DNA of 8,811 nucleotides from Lachnospiraceae bacterium UBA1729 (GTDB taxonomy: Bacteria > Bacillota > Clostridia > Lachnospirales > Lachnospiraceae), in contig DCIJ01000022.1 of assembly GCA_002315945.1 (NCBI GenBank), forward strand, positions 1,186 through 9,996, read 5' to 3'. Position numbers and translations under genes: made by a program. Shown piece after piece: positions 1 to 5,580 of the stretch (position 1 is the first letter of the stretch; each line of letters opens with the position of its first letter). The notes below the pieces were generated by a model. The model saw nothing but the letters and a program-made list of their open reading frames with translations, was not told the origin of the DNA and ran no database searches.

Positions 1-1280
1 GTCTTAGGCTCGATTGCAAGCTCGATAACGGGCTCAGGGAATTCCATAGACTCAAGGATTACAGGATGCTGTTCATCACAGATTGTATCACCAGTAGTTG
101 TAAGCTTGAAACCTACAGCTGCTGCGATATCACCTGAATAAACCTTATCCAGTTCCTGTCTCTTGTTAGCATGCATCTGTAACAGACGGCCAACACGCTC
201 TTTCTTATTCTTTGTCGCATTTAAAATGTATGAACCAGAGTTGATAGTTCCTGAATATACACGGAAATATGCAAGCTTTCCTACGAAAGGATCGGTCATA
301 ATCTTGAATGCTAAAGCTGCAAAAGGTTCATCATCTGTTGAGTGCTTCTCGATTTCGTTACCATCCATATCAACACCCTTGATTGCAGGGATGTCGAGAG
401 GTGAAGGCATGTACTCGATAATAGCATCAAGTAACTTCTGAACACCTTTGTTTCTGTATGCACTACCACAGCAAACTGGGATAGCAGCGCATTCACATGT
501 TCCTTTTCTAAGAGCAGCCTTAAGTTCTTCAACAGTAACTTCTTCACCCTCAAGGAACTTCATTGTTAAATCATCATCTAACTCGCAGATTTTCTCTACT
601 AACTCATCATGATATAACTCAGCATCTGCAGCCATATCTTCTGGGATATCAACGATAGAGATATCATCGCCCTTATCATCATTATAGATGTAAGCCTTCA
701 TCTCCATCAGATCAATAATACCCTTGAATTCATCTTCCTTACCGATAGGAAGCTGAAGAACGATTGCATTCTTGCCAAGTCTTGTACGGATCTGATCTAC
801 GCAAGCGTAGAAGTTAGCACCTAAGATATCCATCTTGTTGACGAATGCCATTCTAGGTACACCGTATGTATCAGCCTGACGCCATACGTTTTCTGACTGA
901 GGCTCAACACCACCCTTAGCACAGAATACACCGACAGCACCATCAAGTACACGGAGTGAACGCTCAACTTCTACTGTGAAGTCTACGTGTCCCGGTGTAT
1001 CAATGATGTTGATACGATGCTCTTTTGCACCAGCCTTGGGCTTGTTGTTTTCCTGCAGTGTCCAGTGGCATGTGGTTGCAGCTGATGTAATTGTGATACC
1101 TCTTTCCTGCTCCTGAGCCATCCAGTCCATGGTAGCAGTACCTTCATGTGTATCACCAATCTTGTAGTTTACTCCAGTATAGTAAAGAATTCGCTCTGTA
1201 GCGGTTGTTTTACCCGCATCGATATGAGCCATAATACCAATGTTTCTGGTAAGCTCAAGGGGATATTCTCTTCCTGCCAT
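1..1280 (-). CDS. fusA: Elongation factor G, N-terminal 426 codons (3' end outside window)
   Basis: This is the ribosomal translocase GTPase, which moves tRNA-mRNA by one codon and, with RRF, recycles ribosomes in the cytoplasm. Reading from ATG at 1280 gives MAGREYPLELTRNIGIMAHI. The P-loop AHIDAGKTT lies near residues 18-26, switch I RGITIT near 60-65, the G3 motif DTPGH at 94-98 and the G4 motif NKMD at 148-151. A domain-II segment (SGTINSGSYI, then QELDKVYSGDIAAAVG) follows before the frame leaves the window after ...AIEPK. About 270-280 residues (domains III-V) should lie beyond the left edge. The start is set by AAGGAG nine bases upstream, inside the 15-base gap after rpsG, so translation is probably coupled to rpsG. 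The position in the str operon and the sequence favour the canonical EF-G over the paralogues EF-G2 or the TetM-type protection proteins. I see no frame break. Confidence 0.97.
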   Translation of the reverse strand, partial: MAGREYPLELTRNIGIMAHIDAGKTTATERILYYTGVNYKIGDTHEGTATMDWMAQEQERGITITSAATTCHWTLQENNKPKAGAKEHRINIIDTPGHVDFTVEVERSLRVLDGAVGVFCAKGGVEPQSENVWRQADTYGVPRMAFVNKMDILGANFYACVDQIRTRLGKNAIVLQLPIGKEDEFKGIIDLMEMKAYIYNDDKGDDISIVDIPEDMAADAELYHDELVEKICELDDDLTMKFLEGEEVTVEELKAALRKGTCECAAIPVCCGSAYRNKGVQKLLDAIIEYMPSPLDIPAIKGVDMDGNEIEKHSTDDEPFAALAFKIMTDPFVGKLAYFRVYSGTINSGSYILNATKNKKERVGRLLQMHANKRQELDKVYSGDIAAAVGFKLTTTGDTICDEQHPVILESMEFPEPVIELAIEPK

Positions 1281-1295
1281 CTTTCTCTACTCCTT

Positions 1296-1766
1296 CTAGA
1301 ATCTGTAATGAGCAAATGCCTTGTTAGCCTCTGCCATTTTATGCATATCTTCTTTTCTCTTAACAGATGCGCCGGTATTGTTGGATGCATCAAGGATCTC
1401 ATTTGCAAGACGATCAACCATTGTCTTCTCGCCTCTCTTACGTGAGAACATTGTTAACCAACGAAGACCAAGTGCCTGTCTTCTGTCAGGACGTACTTCG
1501 ATAGGTACCTGATATGTAGCACCACCGATACGTCTTGCTTTTACTTCAAGTACTGGCATGATATTGTTCATAGCCTCCTGGAAAACTTCCAGTGCAGGCT
1601 TGCCAGCCTTCTCTTCTACCTGTGCAAATGCACCATATACAATTTTCTGAGCGATACCACGCTTACCATCAAGCATAATGTTGTTGATGAGCTTGGTAAC
1701 TACCTTGTCATTGTATAAAGGATCTGCCAGGACGTCTCTTTTCTGAATATGTCCTTTACGTGGCAC
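1296..1766 (-). CDS. rpsG: 30S ribosomal protein S7
   Basis: S7 is the primary assembly protein of the 30S head. It binds the 3' major domain of 16S rRNA and lines the E site. The product is 156 aa, the usual bacterial length, beginning MPRKGHIQKRDVLADPLYND and ending MAEANKAFAHYRF, with the family-typical YQVPIEVRPDRRQALGLRWL segment near residues 85-104. The start codon is GTG (1766-1764), not ATG. It is chosen because AGGAGG lies about eight bases upstream and because the product begins exactly where S7 normally does. The gene follows rpsL after an unusually long 191-base gap and precedes fusA by 15 bases. In Escherichia coli S7 represses its own operon by binding the rpsL-rpsG junction. 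The long structured gap here could serve a similar purpose, but that is an inference. Confidence 0.98.
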   Translation of the reverse strand: MPRKGHIQKRDVLADPLYNDKVVTKLINNIMLDGKRGIAQKIVYGAFAQVEEKAGKPALEVFQEAMNNIMPVLEVKARRIGGATYQVPIEVRPDRRQALGLRWLTMFSRKRGEKTMVDRLANEILDASNNTGASVKRKEDMHKMAEANKAFAHYRF

Positions 1767-1957
1767 GATTCTTCCCTCCTAAATTATATAAAATCTAATC
1801 ATCGGTACTCACAATGTGCGTTTCTTTGTGCACGTGCTGTCTATTGGATAGATAGGTTATCACAAAAATTCCAACACTTTTGAAAAAAACAGTTTATGTG
1901 GTACATAAGACCTTGGATAAAAGTAACTAGTTTAACTAAGCTGTTTTCTTAATTAAA
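1767..1957 (-). promoter_or_regulatory. rpsL-rpsG intergenic region with candidate attenuator or S7 control site
   Basis: This gap is 191 bases, much longer than the other str junction here (15 bases). Read on the minus strand, it begins with a terminator-like segment (see 1883-1947). Several short inverted repeats follow: TCTAT/ATAGA around 1841-1853, the palindrome GCACGTGC near 1830-1837, and CACAA/TTGTG around 1812-1832. It ends with the AGGAGG of rpsG. A possible promoter for rpsG (TTGGAA at 1869-1874) lacks a convincing -10 hexamer at the right spacing. I see no small ORF with a ribosome binding site. A regulatory role is suggested by length and structure only. Confidence 0.4.
1883..1947 (-). 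terminator. Candidate partial terminator/attenuator after rpsL
   Basis: On the minus strand AAAACAG (1947-1941) is complementary to CTGTTTT (1892-1886). A further UUA/UAA pairing follows after one mismatch, and the right arm runs straight into a T tract ending at 1883. A second, competing hairpin TTATGT-ACC-ACATAA (1908-1894) sits inside, four bases before the same T tract. Both are AT-rich and one has a loop of about 40 bases, so strong termination is unlikely. Since rpsG and fusA lie downstream without a clear promoter, partial read-through is the sensible expectation. Confidence 0.4.
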
Positions 1958-2377
1958 TTACTTTCCAGCCTTAGGTCTCTTGGCGCCGTACTTGGAACGA
2001 GCCTGTTTTCTGTTTGCTACACCTGCAGTATCAAGTGTACCACGGATTACGTGATATCTTGTACCAGGTAAGTCCTTTACTCTACCACCACGGATAAGAA
2101 CAACGCTATGCTCCTGAAGGTTGTGTCCTTCACCGGGGATGTAGCTTGTTACTTCGATACCGTTAGACAGACGAACTCTGGCGATCTTTCTAAGAGCTGA
2201 GTTAGGCTTCTTAGGGGTAGCGGTCTTAACAGCTGTACATACGCCTCTCTTCTGAGGAGAAGGAGCATCTGTTGCCTTCTTGTGCAGTGAGTTGTAACCC
2301 TTCTGCAGTGCAGGAGCTGTAGACTTTTTAACTGAAGTCTGACGACCCTTTCTTACTAACTGGTTAAATGTTGGCAT
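1958..2377 (-). CDS. rpsL: 30S ribosomal protein S12
   Basis: S12 sits at the decoding centre of the 30S subunit and affects accuracy. It is the first gene of the str operon. The product is 139 aa (MPTFNQLVRKGRQTSVKKST...), close to other Firmicute S12 proteins and about 15 aa longer than the E. coli form because of extra residues near the N-terminus. The signature PQKRGVCT lies at 41-48, TPKKPNSALRK at 54-64, GEGHNLQEHSVVLIRGG at 82-98 and RVKDLPGTRYH at 99-109. The lysines matching E. coli K43 and K88 (here K56 and K101) are wild type, so the sequence predicts no classical streptomycin-resistance substitution. D102 matches the aspartate that is methylthiolated in some bacteria. The ATG at 2377 has AGGTGA seven bases upstream. 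It is transcribed from the promoter at 2508-2537. Confidence 0.98.
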   Translation of the reverse strand: MPTFNQLVRKGRQTSVKKSTAPALQKGYNSLHKKATDAPSPQKRGVCTAVKTATPKKPNSALRKIARVRLSNGIEVTSYIPGEGHNLQEHSVVLIRGGRVKDLPGTRYHVIRGTLDTAGVANRKQARSKYGAKRPKAGK

Positions 2378-2507
2378 TCTTGTTTCACCTCTTTCTTTGC
2401 TGTGACTTTTTTAATATTTTTTTGCCCAAAGTCCTATCGGTTTATTCGCTTTCACTGCTTAAAGCCTTGAATTTACGCGAAAAAACGCACTTTGCGCATG
2501 CCCCGAT
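2378..2507 (-). promoter_or_regulatory. 5' leader of the str operon mRNA
   Basis: This is the stretch between the -10 hexamer and the rpsL start. It gives a leader of about 124 bases if transcription starts near 2501 in the run GGGG. It contains a tiny hairpin CGCA/TGCG (2486-2496) followed on the minus strand by six T residues (2485-2480). It also contains a longer inverted repeat GACTTT/AAAGTC (2404-2433) whose A-rich loop lies just before the AGGTGA ribosome binding site. I recognise no named ribosomal-protein leader. These elements are weak and may only keep the translation start open. Confidence 0.4.
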
Positions 2508-2537
2508 ATTATAGGACATGGAAAATGCGTTTGTCAA
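2508..2537 (-). promoter_or_regulatory. Sigma-A promoter of the str operon (rpsL-rpsG-fusA)
   Basis: Read on the minus strand, -35 TTGACA (2537-2532) and -10 TATAAT (2513-2508) match the housekeeping consensus at all twelve positions, with an 18-base spacer. Start of transcription is expected near 2501. Such a promoter fits the high expression of ribosomal genes. It also means the str genes do not depend on read-through from rpoBC, which ends about 4 kb away at its own terminator. Confidence 0.9.
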
Positions 2538-2623
2538 TCTTATTTTTGTTACTTTCTAACCAAATTTTATTGTAATTTTTGTGTATTTTGATTAAACACA
2601 ATATATGGTGGTTTTTTTCTATA
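2538..2623 (-). other. AT-rich gap downstream of the transglutaminase-like gene
   Basis: These 86 AT-rich bases lie between the stop of the transglutaminase-like gene and the rpsL promoter. The only symmetry I see is TTGTGT/ACACAA (2579-2584 with 2596-2601, 11-base loop). It is not followed by a T tract on the minus strand. There is therefore no convincing intrinsic terminator, and transcripts from the upstream gene may run into the str operon. Confidence 0.4.
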
Positions 2624-3526
2624 TTAATATATGAATCTTGTGGTGTAATTTGTTCCATTACCCACGAATGTCTGGGCGCCTTTTGTTCCACTTGTGGATG
2701 CGAAGGTCGGATCCATGCGGGACCATGCATTCCCATTAAATTTTATTATTCCGTTTACCCAGCCAACATCTGTAATATATGTGGATATCCATGCATGATA
2801 AGCTGTATTAGCATATCCAACCTCAAGTCTTGTTGGAATGCCCTGGCTTCTCAACATACTGGTCATAACTGCTGCATAATCAAGACAGATTCCAGCTCCC
2901 TGGGCCAATATGGCATCTACATTGGATATATATCCGCTTTGAACACTTTTTGCCTTTCCAAAGTCATAGGAGATATTTGAGGTCACATAGTTATATACCT
3001 TTTCCACAACCTCCAGATCAGTACTACAGCCACCCGCCAGCTGTCCGCCTTTGGCAACCACAGCGCTTCCAGGTTTAAAATCAACATACTGACTGGAATA
3101 CAGATAAGGAAGAAAGTCATTGGAAATATTTGCATTAAAATTGTTCTGGGTAGCCACAGCATATTTATTGCCTGCAACATTTTCATATATTCCCACCTTA
3201 TAAGAGCCACTGCCGCTTGTCAGAGGAAACGCCTCATTACCTCCATGGAGACTATATGTATATGTGATTCCGTTGCTTCCAGTTAACTGCATCTTAACCT
3301 TTGGACAGCTGCCGGAATAGTTGCATATTATATATCCATTTGATGCATTGGAAATATCTATCTTAGCAGTAGCAGTTCCAATTACATTAGTTCCTGACGC
3401 CTGGGGCATCAGAACTCCCGGGGTACCTCTTGCTGCCAGCACATCAGTGTTGGCATACCACAGTTCGCAAAGAATCAGGCTTAAGGTTAATACATATTTA
3501 ATTAGTCTGTTACCTAATCTCTTCAA
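2624..3526 (-). CDS. Secreted transglutaminase-like (papain-fold) protein
   Basis: This is a 300-aa exported protein. Residues 1-32 form a Sec signal peptide: basic MKRLGNRLIK, a hydrophobic core, then VLAA before RGTPG. The Cys at position 20 does not fit a lipobox. Residues about 35-150 are Ser/Gly/Asn-rich and beta-like, with no family I recognise. The transglutaminase-like domain spans about 165-275. It includes VYNYVTSNISYDF, the nucleophile motif GAGICLDYAAVMTSMLRSQG (C214), YHAWIS (H244) and RMDPTF (D272), giving an intact Cys-His-Asp triad. Bacterial members with this arrangement are mostly cysteine proteases, peptidases or cross-linking enzymes acting at the cell wall or on surface proteins. 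Which of these applies cannot be read from the sequence. The gene has its own promoter and diverges from the pseudopilin operon across 164 bases, so a functional link to that fibre is possible but unproven. It lies upstream of rpsL on the same strand, with no clear terminator between. Confidence 0.88.
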   Translation of the reverse strand: MKRLGNRLIKYVLTLSLILCELWYANTDVLAARGTPGVLMPQASGTNVIGTATAKIDISNASNGYIICNYSGSCPKVKMQLTGSNGITYTYSLHGGNEAFPLTSGSGSYKVGIYENVAGNKYAVATQNNFNANISNDFLPYLYSSQYVDFKPGSAVVAKGGQLAGGCSTDLEVVEKVYNYVTSNISYDFGKAKSVQSGYISNVDAILAQGAGICLDYAAVMTSMLRSQGIPTRLEVGYANTAYHAWISTYITDVGWVNGIIKFNGNAWSRMDPTFASTSGTKGAQTFVGNGTNYTTRFIY

Positions 3527-3546
3527 TAGTTTTTATCTCCGTTTAT
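3524..3546 (-). promoter_or_regulatory. Ribosome binding site that fixes a TTG start
   Basis: On the minus strand GGAG (3540-3537) is followed ten bases later by TTG (3526-3524). An in-frame TAA stands three codons upstream, and the next in-frame ATG is 40 codons in, beyond the signal peptide. TTG is therefore the only start that gives the complete signal peptide. Confidence 0.75.
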
Positions 3547-3563
3547 TTTCCATTTATGGAAAA
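3546..3563. repeat. Perfect 8-bp inverted repeat in the leader of the transglutaminase-like gene
   Basis: TTTTCCAT (3546-3553) and ATGGAAAA (3556-3563) form a perfect palindrome around a TT centre. It lies between the expected transcription start (about 3579) and the ribosome binding site of the minus-strand gene. This is a usual place for a repressor operator or a small RNA hairpin. No regulator is identified. Confidence 0.45.
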
Positions 3564-3585
3564 AAATTCTTTGATTTGTTAAATG

Positions 3586-3614
3586 AGTATATGCTTTTAG
3601 CCTCAAAATTGCAA
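3586..3614 (-). promoter_or_regulatory. Promoter of the transglutaminase-like gene
   Basis: On the minus strand TTGCAA (-35, 3614-3609), a spacer of exactly 17 bases and TATACT (-10, 3591-3586) give a good sigma-A promoter, with four and five matches to consensus. The predicted start near 3579 leaves a leader of about 50 bases that contains the palindrome at 3546-3563. Confidence 0.7.
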
Positions 3615-3644
3615 TAATAGGGGTTTTTTTTTCATAGAAAAAAG

Positions 3645-3672
3645 TTTACAATTAACTAGTTGTTTTTATCTT
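3645..3672 (+). promoter_or_regulatory. Weak candidate promoter of the pseudopilin operon
   Basis: TTTACA (3645-3650, five of six -35 matches), a 16-base spacer and TATCTT (3667-3672, four of six -10 matches) lie just before the GGAG ribosome binding site at 3681-3684. The 8-bp palindrome AACTAGTT (3654-3661) sits in the spacer and could be an operator. The implied 5' leader is very short (about 12 bases), which lowers confidence. I see no better plus-strand promoter in the divergent gap. Confidence 0.35.
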
Positions 3673-3690
3673 GATATTTCGGAGAAACCC

Positions 3691-4737
3691 ATGAAAAATT
3701 CTAAATTTTTATCAAATACTGAACTGTCTCTTTTTTGTCTTCAGACTTATCATTTATTTAAAGCTGGTATTACACCGGCTGACGGGATGGAAATAATCCT
3801 TGAGGATGCTTCTGATTCAAGACTCAAACAGGCAATTAGCGAAATTAAGGACTGTTGCATGATAGGCGAGCCCTTTTCTGAGGCCTGCAAAAAAACCGGA
3901 GTCTTTCCTGAATATGTTATTAATATGATTAGCCTGGGAGAAGAATCCGGTCATCTTACAGAAATTATGTCTTCTCTTTCAAAACATTATGAGCGTGAGC
4001 AGACAATTGCTGACAGTATCAAAGATGCAGTCCGTTATCCTCTTATTATGATTGCAATGATGTTCCTGGTTGTAATTGTACTGATTGCTAAAGTTCTTCC
4101 AATCTTTAATCAGGTATTTATTCAATTAGGCGCTGATATGACAGGTTTTGCAAAATCCCTGCTTTCTGTTAGTGAAGCCCTATCAAAGTACTCTTTTGTA
4201 TTATTGGTTGTTTTACTTGTTATTATTCTGATAGCGCTTTTCCTTACCAAGTCAGCCACCGGAAAGCACATGCTTAGTAATATCAGTTCACACCTTCCTT
4301 TTGGAAAAAGTATTAAAGCCAGCATTTCTGCCGGAAGATTCGCCAGCGGAATGGCTATGACATTTAGTTCTGGTCTTGATGCATTTCAAAGTTTGGATTT
4401 GATTAAGCTGCTTATCGAGAATGAGGATTACAAGCGTAAGATTGAGGTTTGCAAGGCTGCTCTTTCTGATGGCGATACTTTCCCAGAAGCCCTGAAGCGT
4501 GCCAAGATTTTTAGCACTTATTACAGTCATATGGTTATTGTAGGCAGTCGTACGGGTAATCTTGATTTGGTTATGAATCGTATTGCTGATGATTATGAAA
4601 ATGAAACAGAAGACAAGATTCGTTCATTAATCTCCACCCTGGAGCCTACATTGGTTATTATCCTGTCCATGTTTGTCGGCCTAGTATTACTGTCTGTTAT
4701 TCTTCCACTCCTGGGTGTTATGTCCATGATTGGTTAA
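3691..4737 (+). CDS. Type II secretion / type IV pilus platform protein (GspF/PilC/ComGB family)
   Basis: This is the polytopic inner-membrane protein on which (pseudo)pilin fibres are assembled. It couples a cytoplasmic ATPase to pilin insertion. The 348-aa product holds two copies of the T2SSF domain. The first is about residues 12-137 with motif GEESGHL (83-89), and the second about 212-340 with the matching motif GSRTGNL (285-291). Membrane segments are visible near 117-138, 168-186 and 318-342, the normal three-helix layout. It is shorter than most GspF/PilC proteins (about 400 aa) because the N-terminal soluble extension is missing, and so is closer to ComGB in size. The ATG at 3691 has GGAG six bases upstream. 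It is the first gene of a five-gene operon whose other members all look pilin-like, which supports the assignment. No ATPase gene is adjacent. A Tad-type platform (TadB/TadC) is less likely given the GExSG motifs. Confidence 0.92.
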   Translation: MKNSKFLSNTELSLFCLQTYHLFKAGITPADGMEIILEDASDSRLKQAISEIKDCCMIGEPFSEACKKTGVFPEYVINMISLGEESGHLTEIMSSLSKHYEREQTIADSIKDAVRYPLIMIAMMFLVVIVLIAKVLPIFNQVFIQLGADMTGFAKSLLSVSEALSKYSFVLLVVLLVIILIALFLTKSATGKHMLSNISSHLPFGKSIKASISAGRFASGMAMTFSSGLDAFQSLDLIKLLIENEDYKRKIEVCKAALSDGDTFPEALKRAKIFSTYYSHMVIVGSRTGNLDLVMNRIADDYENETEDKIRSLISTLEPTLVIILSMFVGLVLLSVILPLLGVMSMIG

Positions 4738-4749
4738 TGGTATTTTGAT

Positions 4750-5073
4750 ATGCGCGCTAAGTCTATTTTTATTAAAATATTTAAATATATCAGACCCTTA
4801 TATATCTGCTACGCAATCGTACTTATTCTTTTTATGATTGCTGTGTCAAATATTGGAAACTCTTCTGTTGACAAACAGCAGGAGAGCCTTGAGTCTGCCA
4901 TCCGACGTGATATGGTCCACTGCTACTGTGTTGAAGGGTTTTATCCCCCCAGTCTTGAGTATATTTCTGAGCATTATGGACTGACTTATAACGAAGACTT
5001 ATTTTTTGTAGATTATCAACCCATTGCATCTAATATTATGCCTGATGTGGTTGTCCTGAGAAAGGAGGGCTAG
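4750..5073 (+). CDS. Small pilin-like membrane protein (possible GspG/GspH analogue)
   Basis: This is a 107-aa protein of no family I can name firmly. A basic N-terminus (MRAKSIFIKIFKYIR) is followed by one membrane helix at about 17-34. A helix-forming stretch with QQESLESAIRRDMVHCYC comes next, then EGFYPPSLEYISEHYGL (62-78). The combination of an N-terminal helix, a charged amphipathic continuation and a 'YPP-L-YI--YGL' segment recalls small pseudopilins such as GspG. There is no GFTLIE-type processing site, so the helix may stay uncleaved. Two close cysteines (58 and 60) could form a disulphide or bind metal. It lies 12 bases after the platform gene, has no real Shine-Dalgarno sequence, and ends inside the strong site for the next gene. 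Co-expression with the platform is clear; the G/H role is inference. Confidence 0.75.
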   Translation: MRAKSIFIKIFKYIRPLYICYAIVLILFMIAVSNIGNSSVDKQQESLESAIRRDMVHCYCVEGFYPPSLEYISEHYGLTYNEDLFFVDYQPIASNIMPDVVVLRKEG

Positions 5074-5075
5074 TC

Positions 5076-5567
5076 ATGCGAGACAGATATAAAAATACTC
5101 ATATTGTAGATTTTCTATTTGTTTTAGGGCTCTTCTTCATTTTTACTATTTCCGCAATTTTTCTTGTATTGATTGGATCAACTGTTTATAAAAACATTGT
5201 ATCCCGTATGGATACTAATTATGATACCAGAACTTCCTTTGCATACGTAACAGAGAAGCTTCGTCAGAGTGACTGTGCTGACTCTGTCAGCGTTGTATCT
5301 TTTGATGGGTGCGAGGCTTTACAGCTCAAGCAGGATTATGATGGTGTTGAATATGCCACCTATCTTTATTCTTATAACGGAAAGCTTATGGAATTGTTTA
5401 CCGGATTGGATAATGCTCTTCCAGCTTCATCCGGCCAGGAAATTTTTGACCTCAAGTCTTTTGAAGTTGAAACCCTGAATTCATCATGTTATCGGATAAC
5501 AATTACGCTTCCCGATGATGATTCTTATCAGTTTATAGTTTCATCCCGAAGCGACGACACTAAGTAA
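5076..5567 (+). CDS. DUF4860-like pseudopilin-type protein (possible GspJ/ComGF analogue)
   Basis: This is a 163-aa protein with a short N-terminal segment, one membrane helix (about 11-34) and a soluble, beta-rich C-terminal region. The segment NYDTRTSFAYVTEKLRQSD (48-66) directly after the helix resembles the start of the globular part in GspJ/ComGF pilins. The overall pattern matches what I remember of Pfam DUF4860 from Lachnospiraceae; this is recollection, not a search. No Gly-type prepilin site is present. An aspartate (D12) sits at the edge of the helix, where type IV pilins carry Glu5. AAAGGAGG at 5061-5068, seven bases before the ATG, is the best ribosome binding site in the operon. 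Only two bases separate it from the preceding stop. The likely role is a minor tip component, inferred from neighbours. Confidence 0.78.
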   Translation: MRDRYKNTHIVDFLFVLGLFFIFTISAIFLVLIGSTVYKNIVSRMDTNYDTRTSFAYVTEKLRQSDCADSVSVVSFDGCEALQLKQDYDGVEYATYLYSYNGKLMELFTGLDNALPASSGQEIFDLKSFEVETLNSSCYRITITLPDDDSYQFIVSSRSDDTK

Positions 5568-5580
5568 ATTAGGATTTATT

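Noticed and set aside
163..553. Two small ORFs on either strand within fusA
   Set aside because: They lie inside a continuous EF-G reading frame and look like frame shadows.
1777..1818. TTGTGA ... TATATA as an rpsG promoter
   Set aside because: The predicted transcription start would fall on or next to the AGGAGG ribosome binding site, leaving no usable leader.
2480..2496. Hairpin CGCA/TGCG plus six T residues in the str leader as an attenuator
   Set aside because: The stem is only four base pairs and lies at the very start of the transcript, too weak to call a terminator.
2509..2736. Minus-strand ORF of 75 codons overlapping the end of the transglutaminase-like gene and the str promoter
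   Set aside because: It is a frame shadow of the real gene that continues into AT-rich intergenic DNA, with no ribosome binding site.
2579..2980. Plus-strand ORF of 133 codons opposite the transglutaminase-like gene
   Set aside because: It is fully antisense to a gene with a signal peptide and an intact catalytic triad, has no ribosome binding site and gives a Cys/Ile-rich, low-plausibility product.
3524..3526. Frameshift or truncation of the transglutaminase-like gene because no ATG start is found
   Set aside because: TTG with a GGAG site gives a complete signal peptide, so the gene is intact with a non-ATG start.
3321..3617. Plus-strand ORF of 98 codons covering the divergent promoter region
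   Set aside because: It is antisense to the signal-peptide end of the minus-strand gene, runs through promoter elements and lacks a ribosome binding site.
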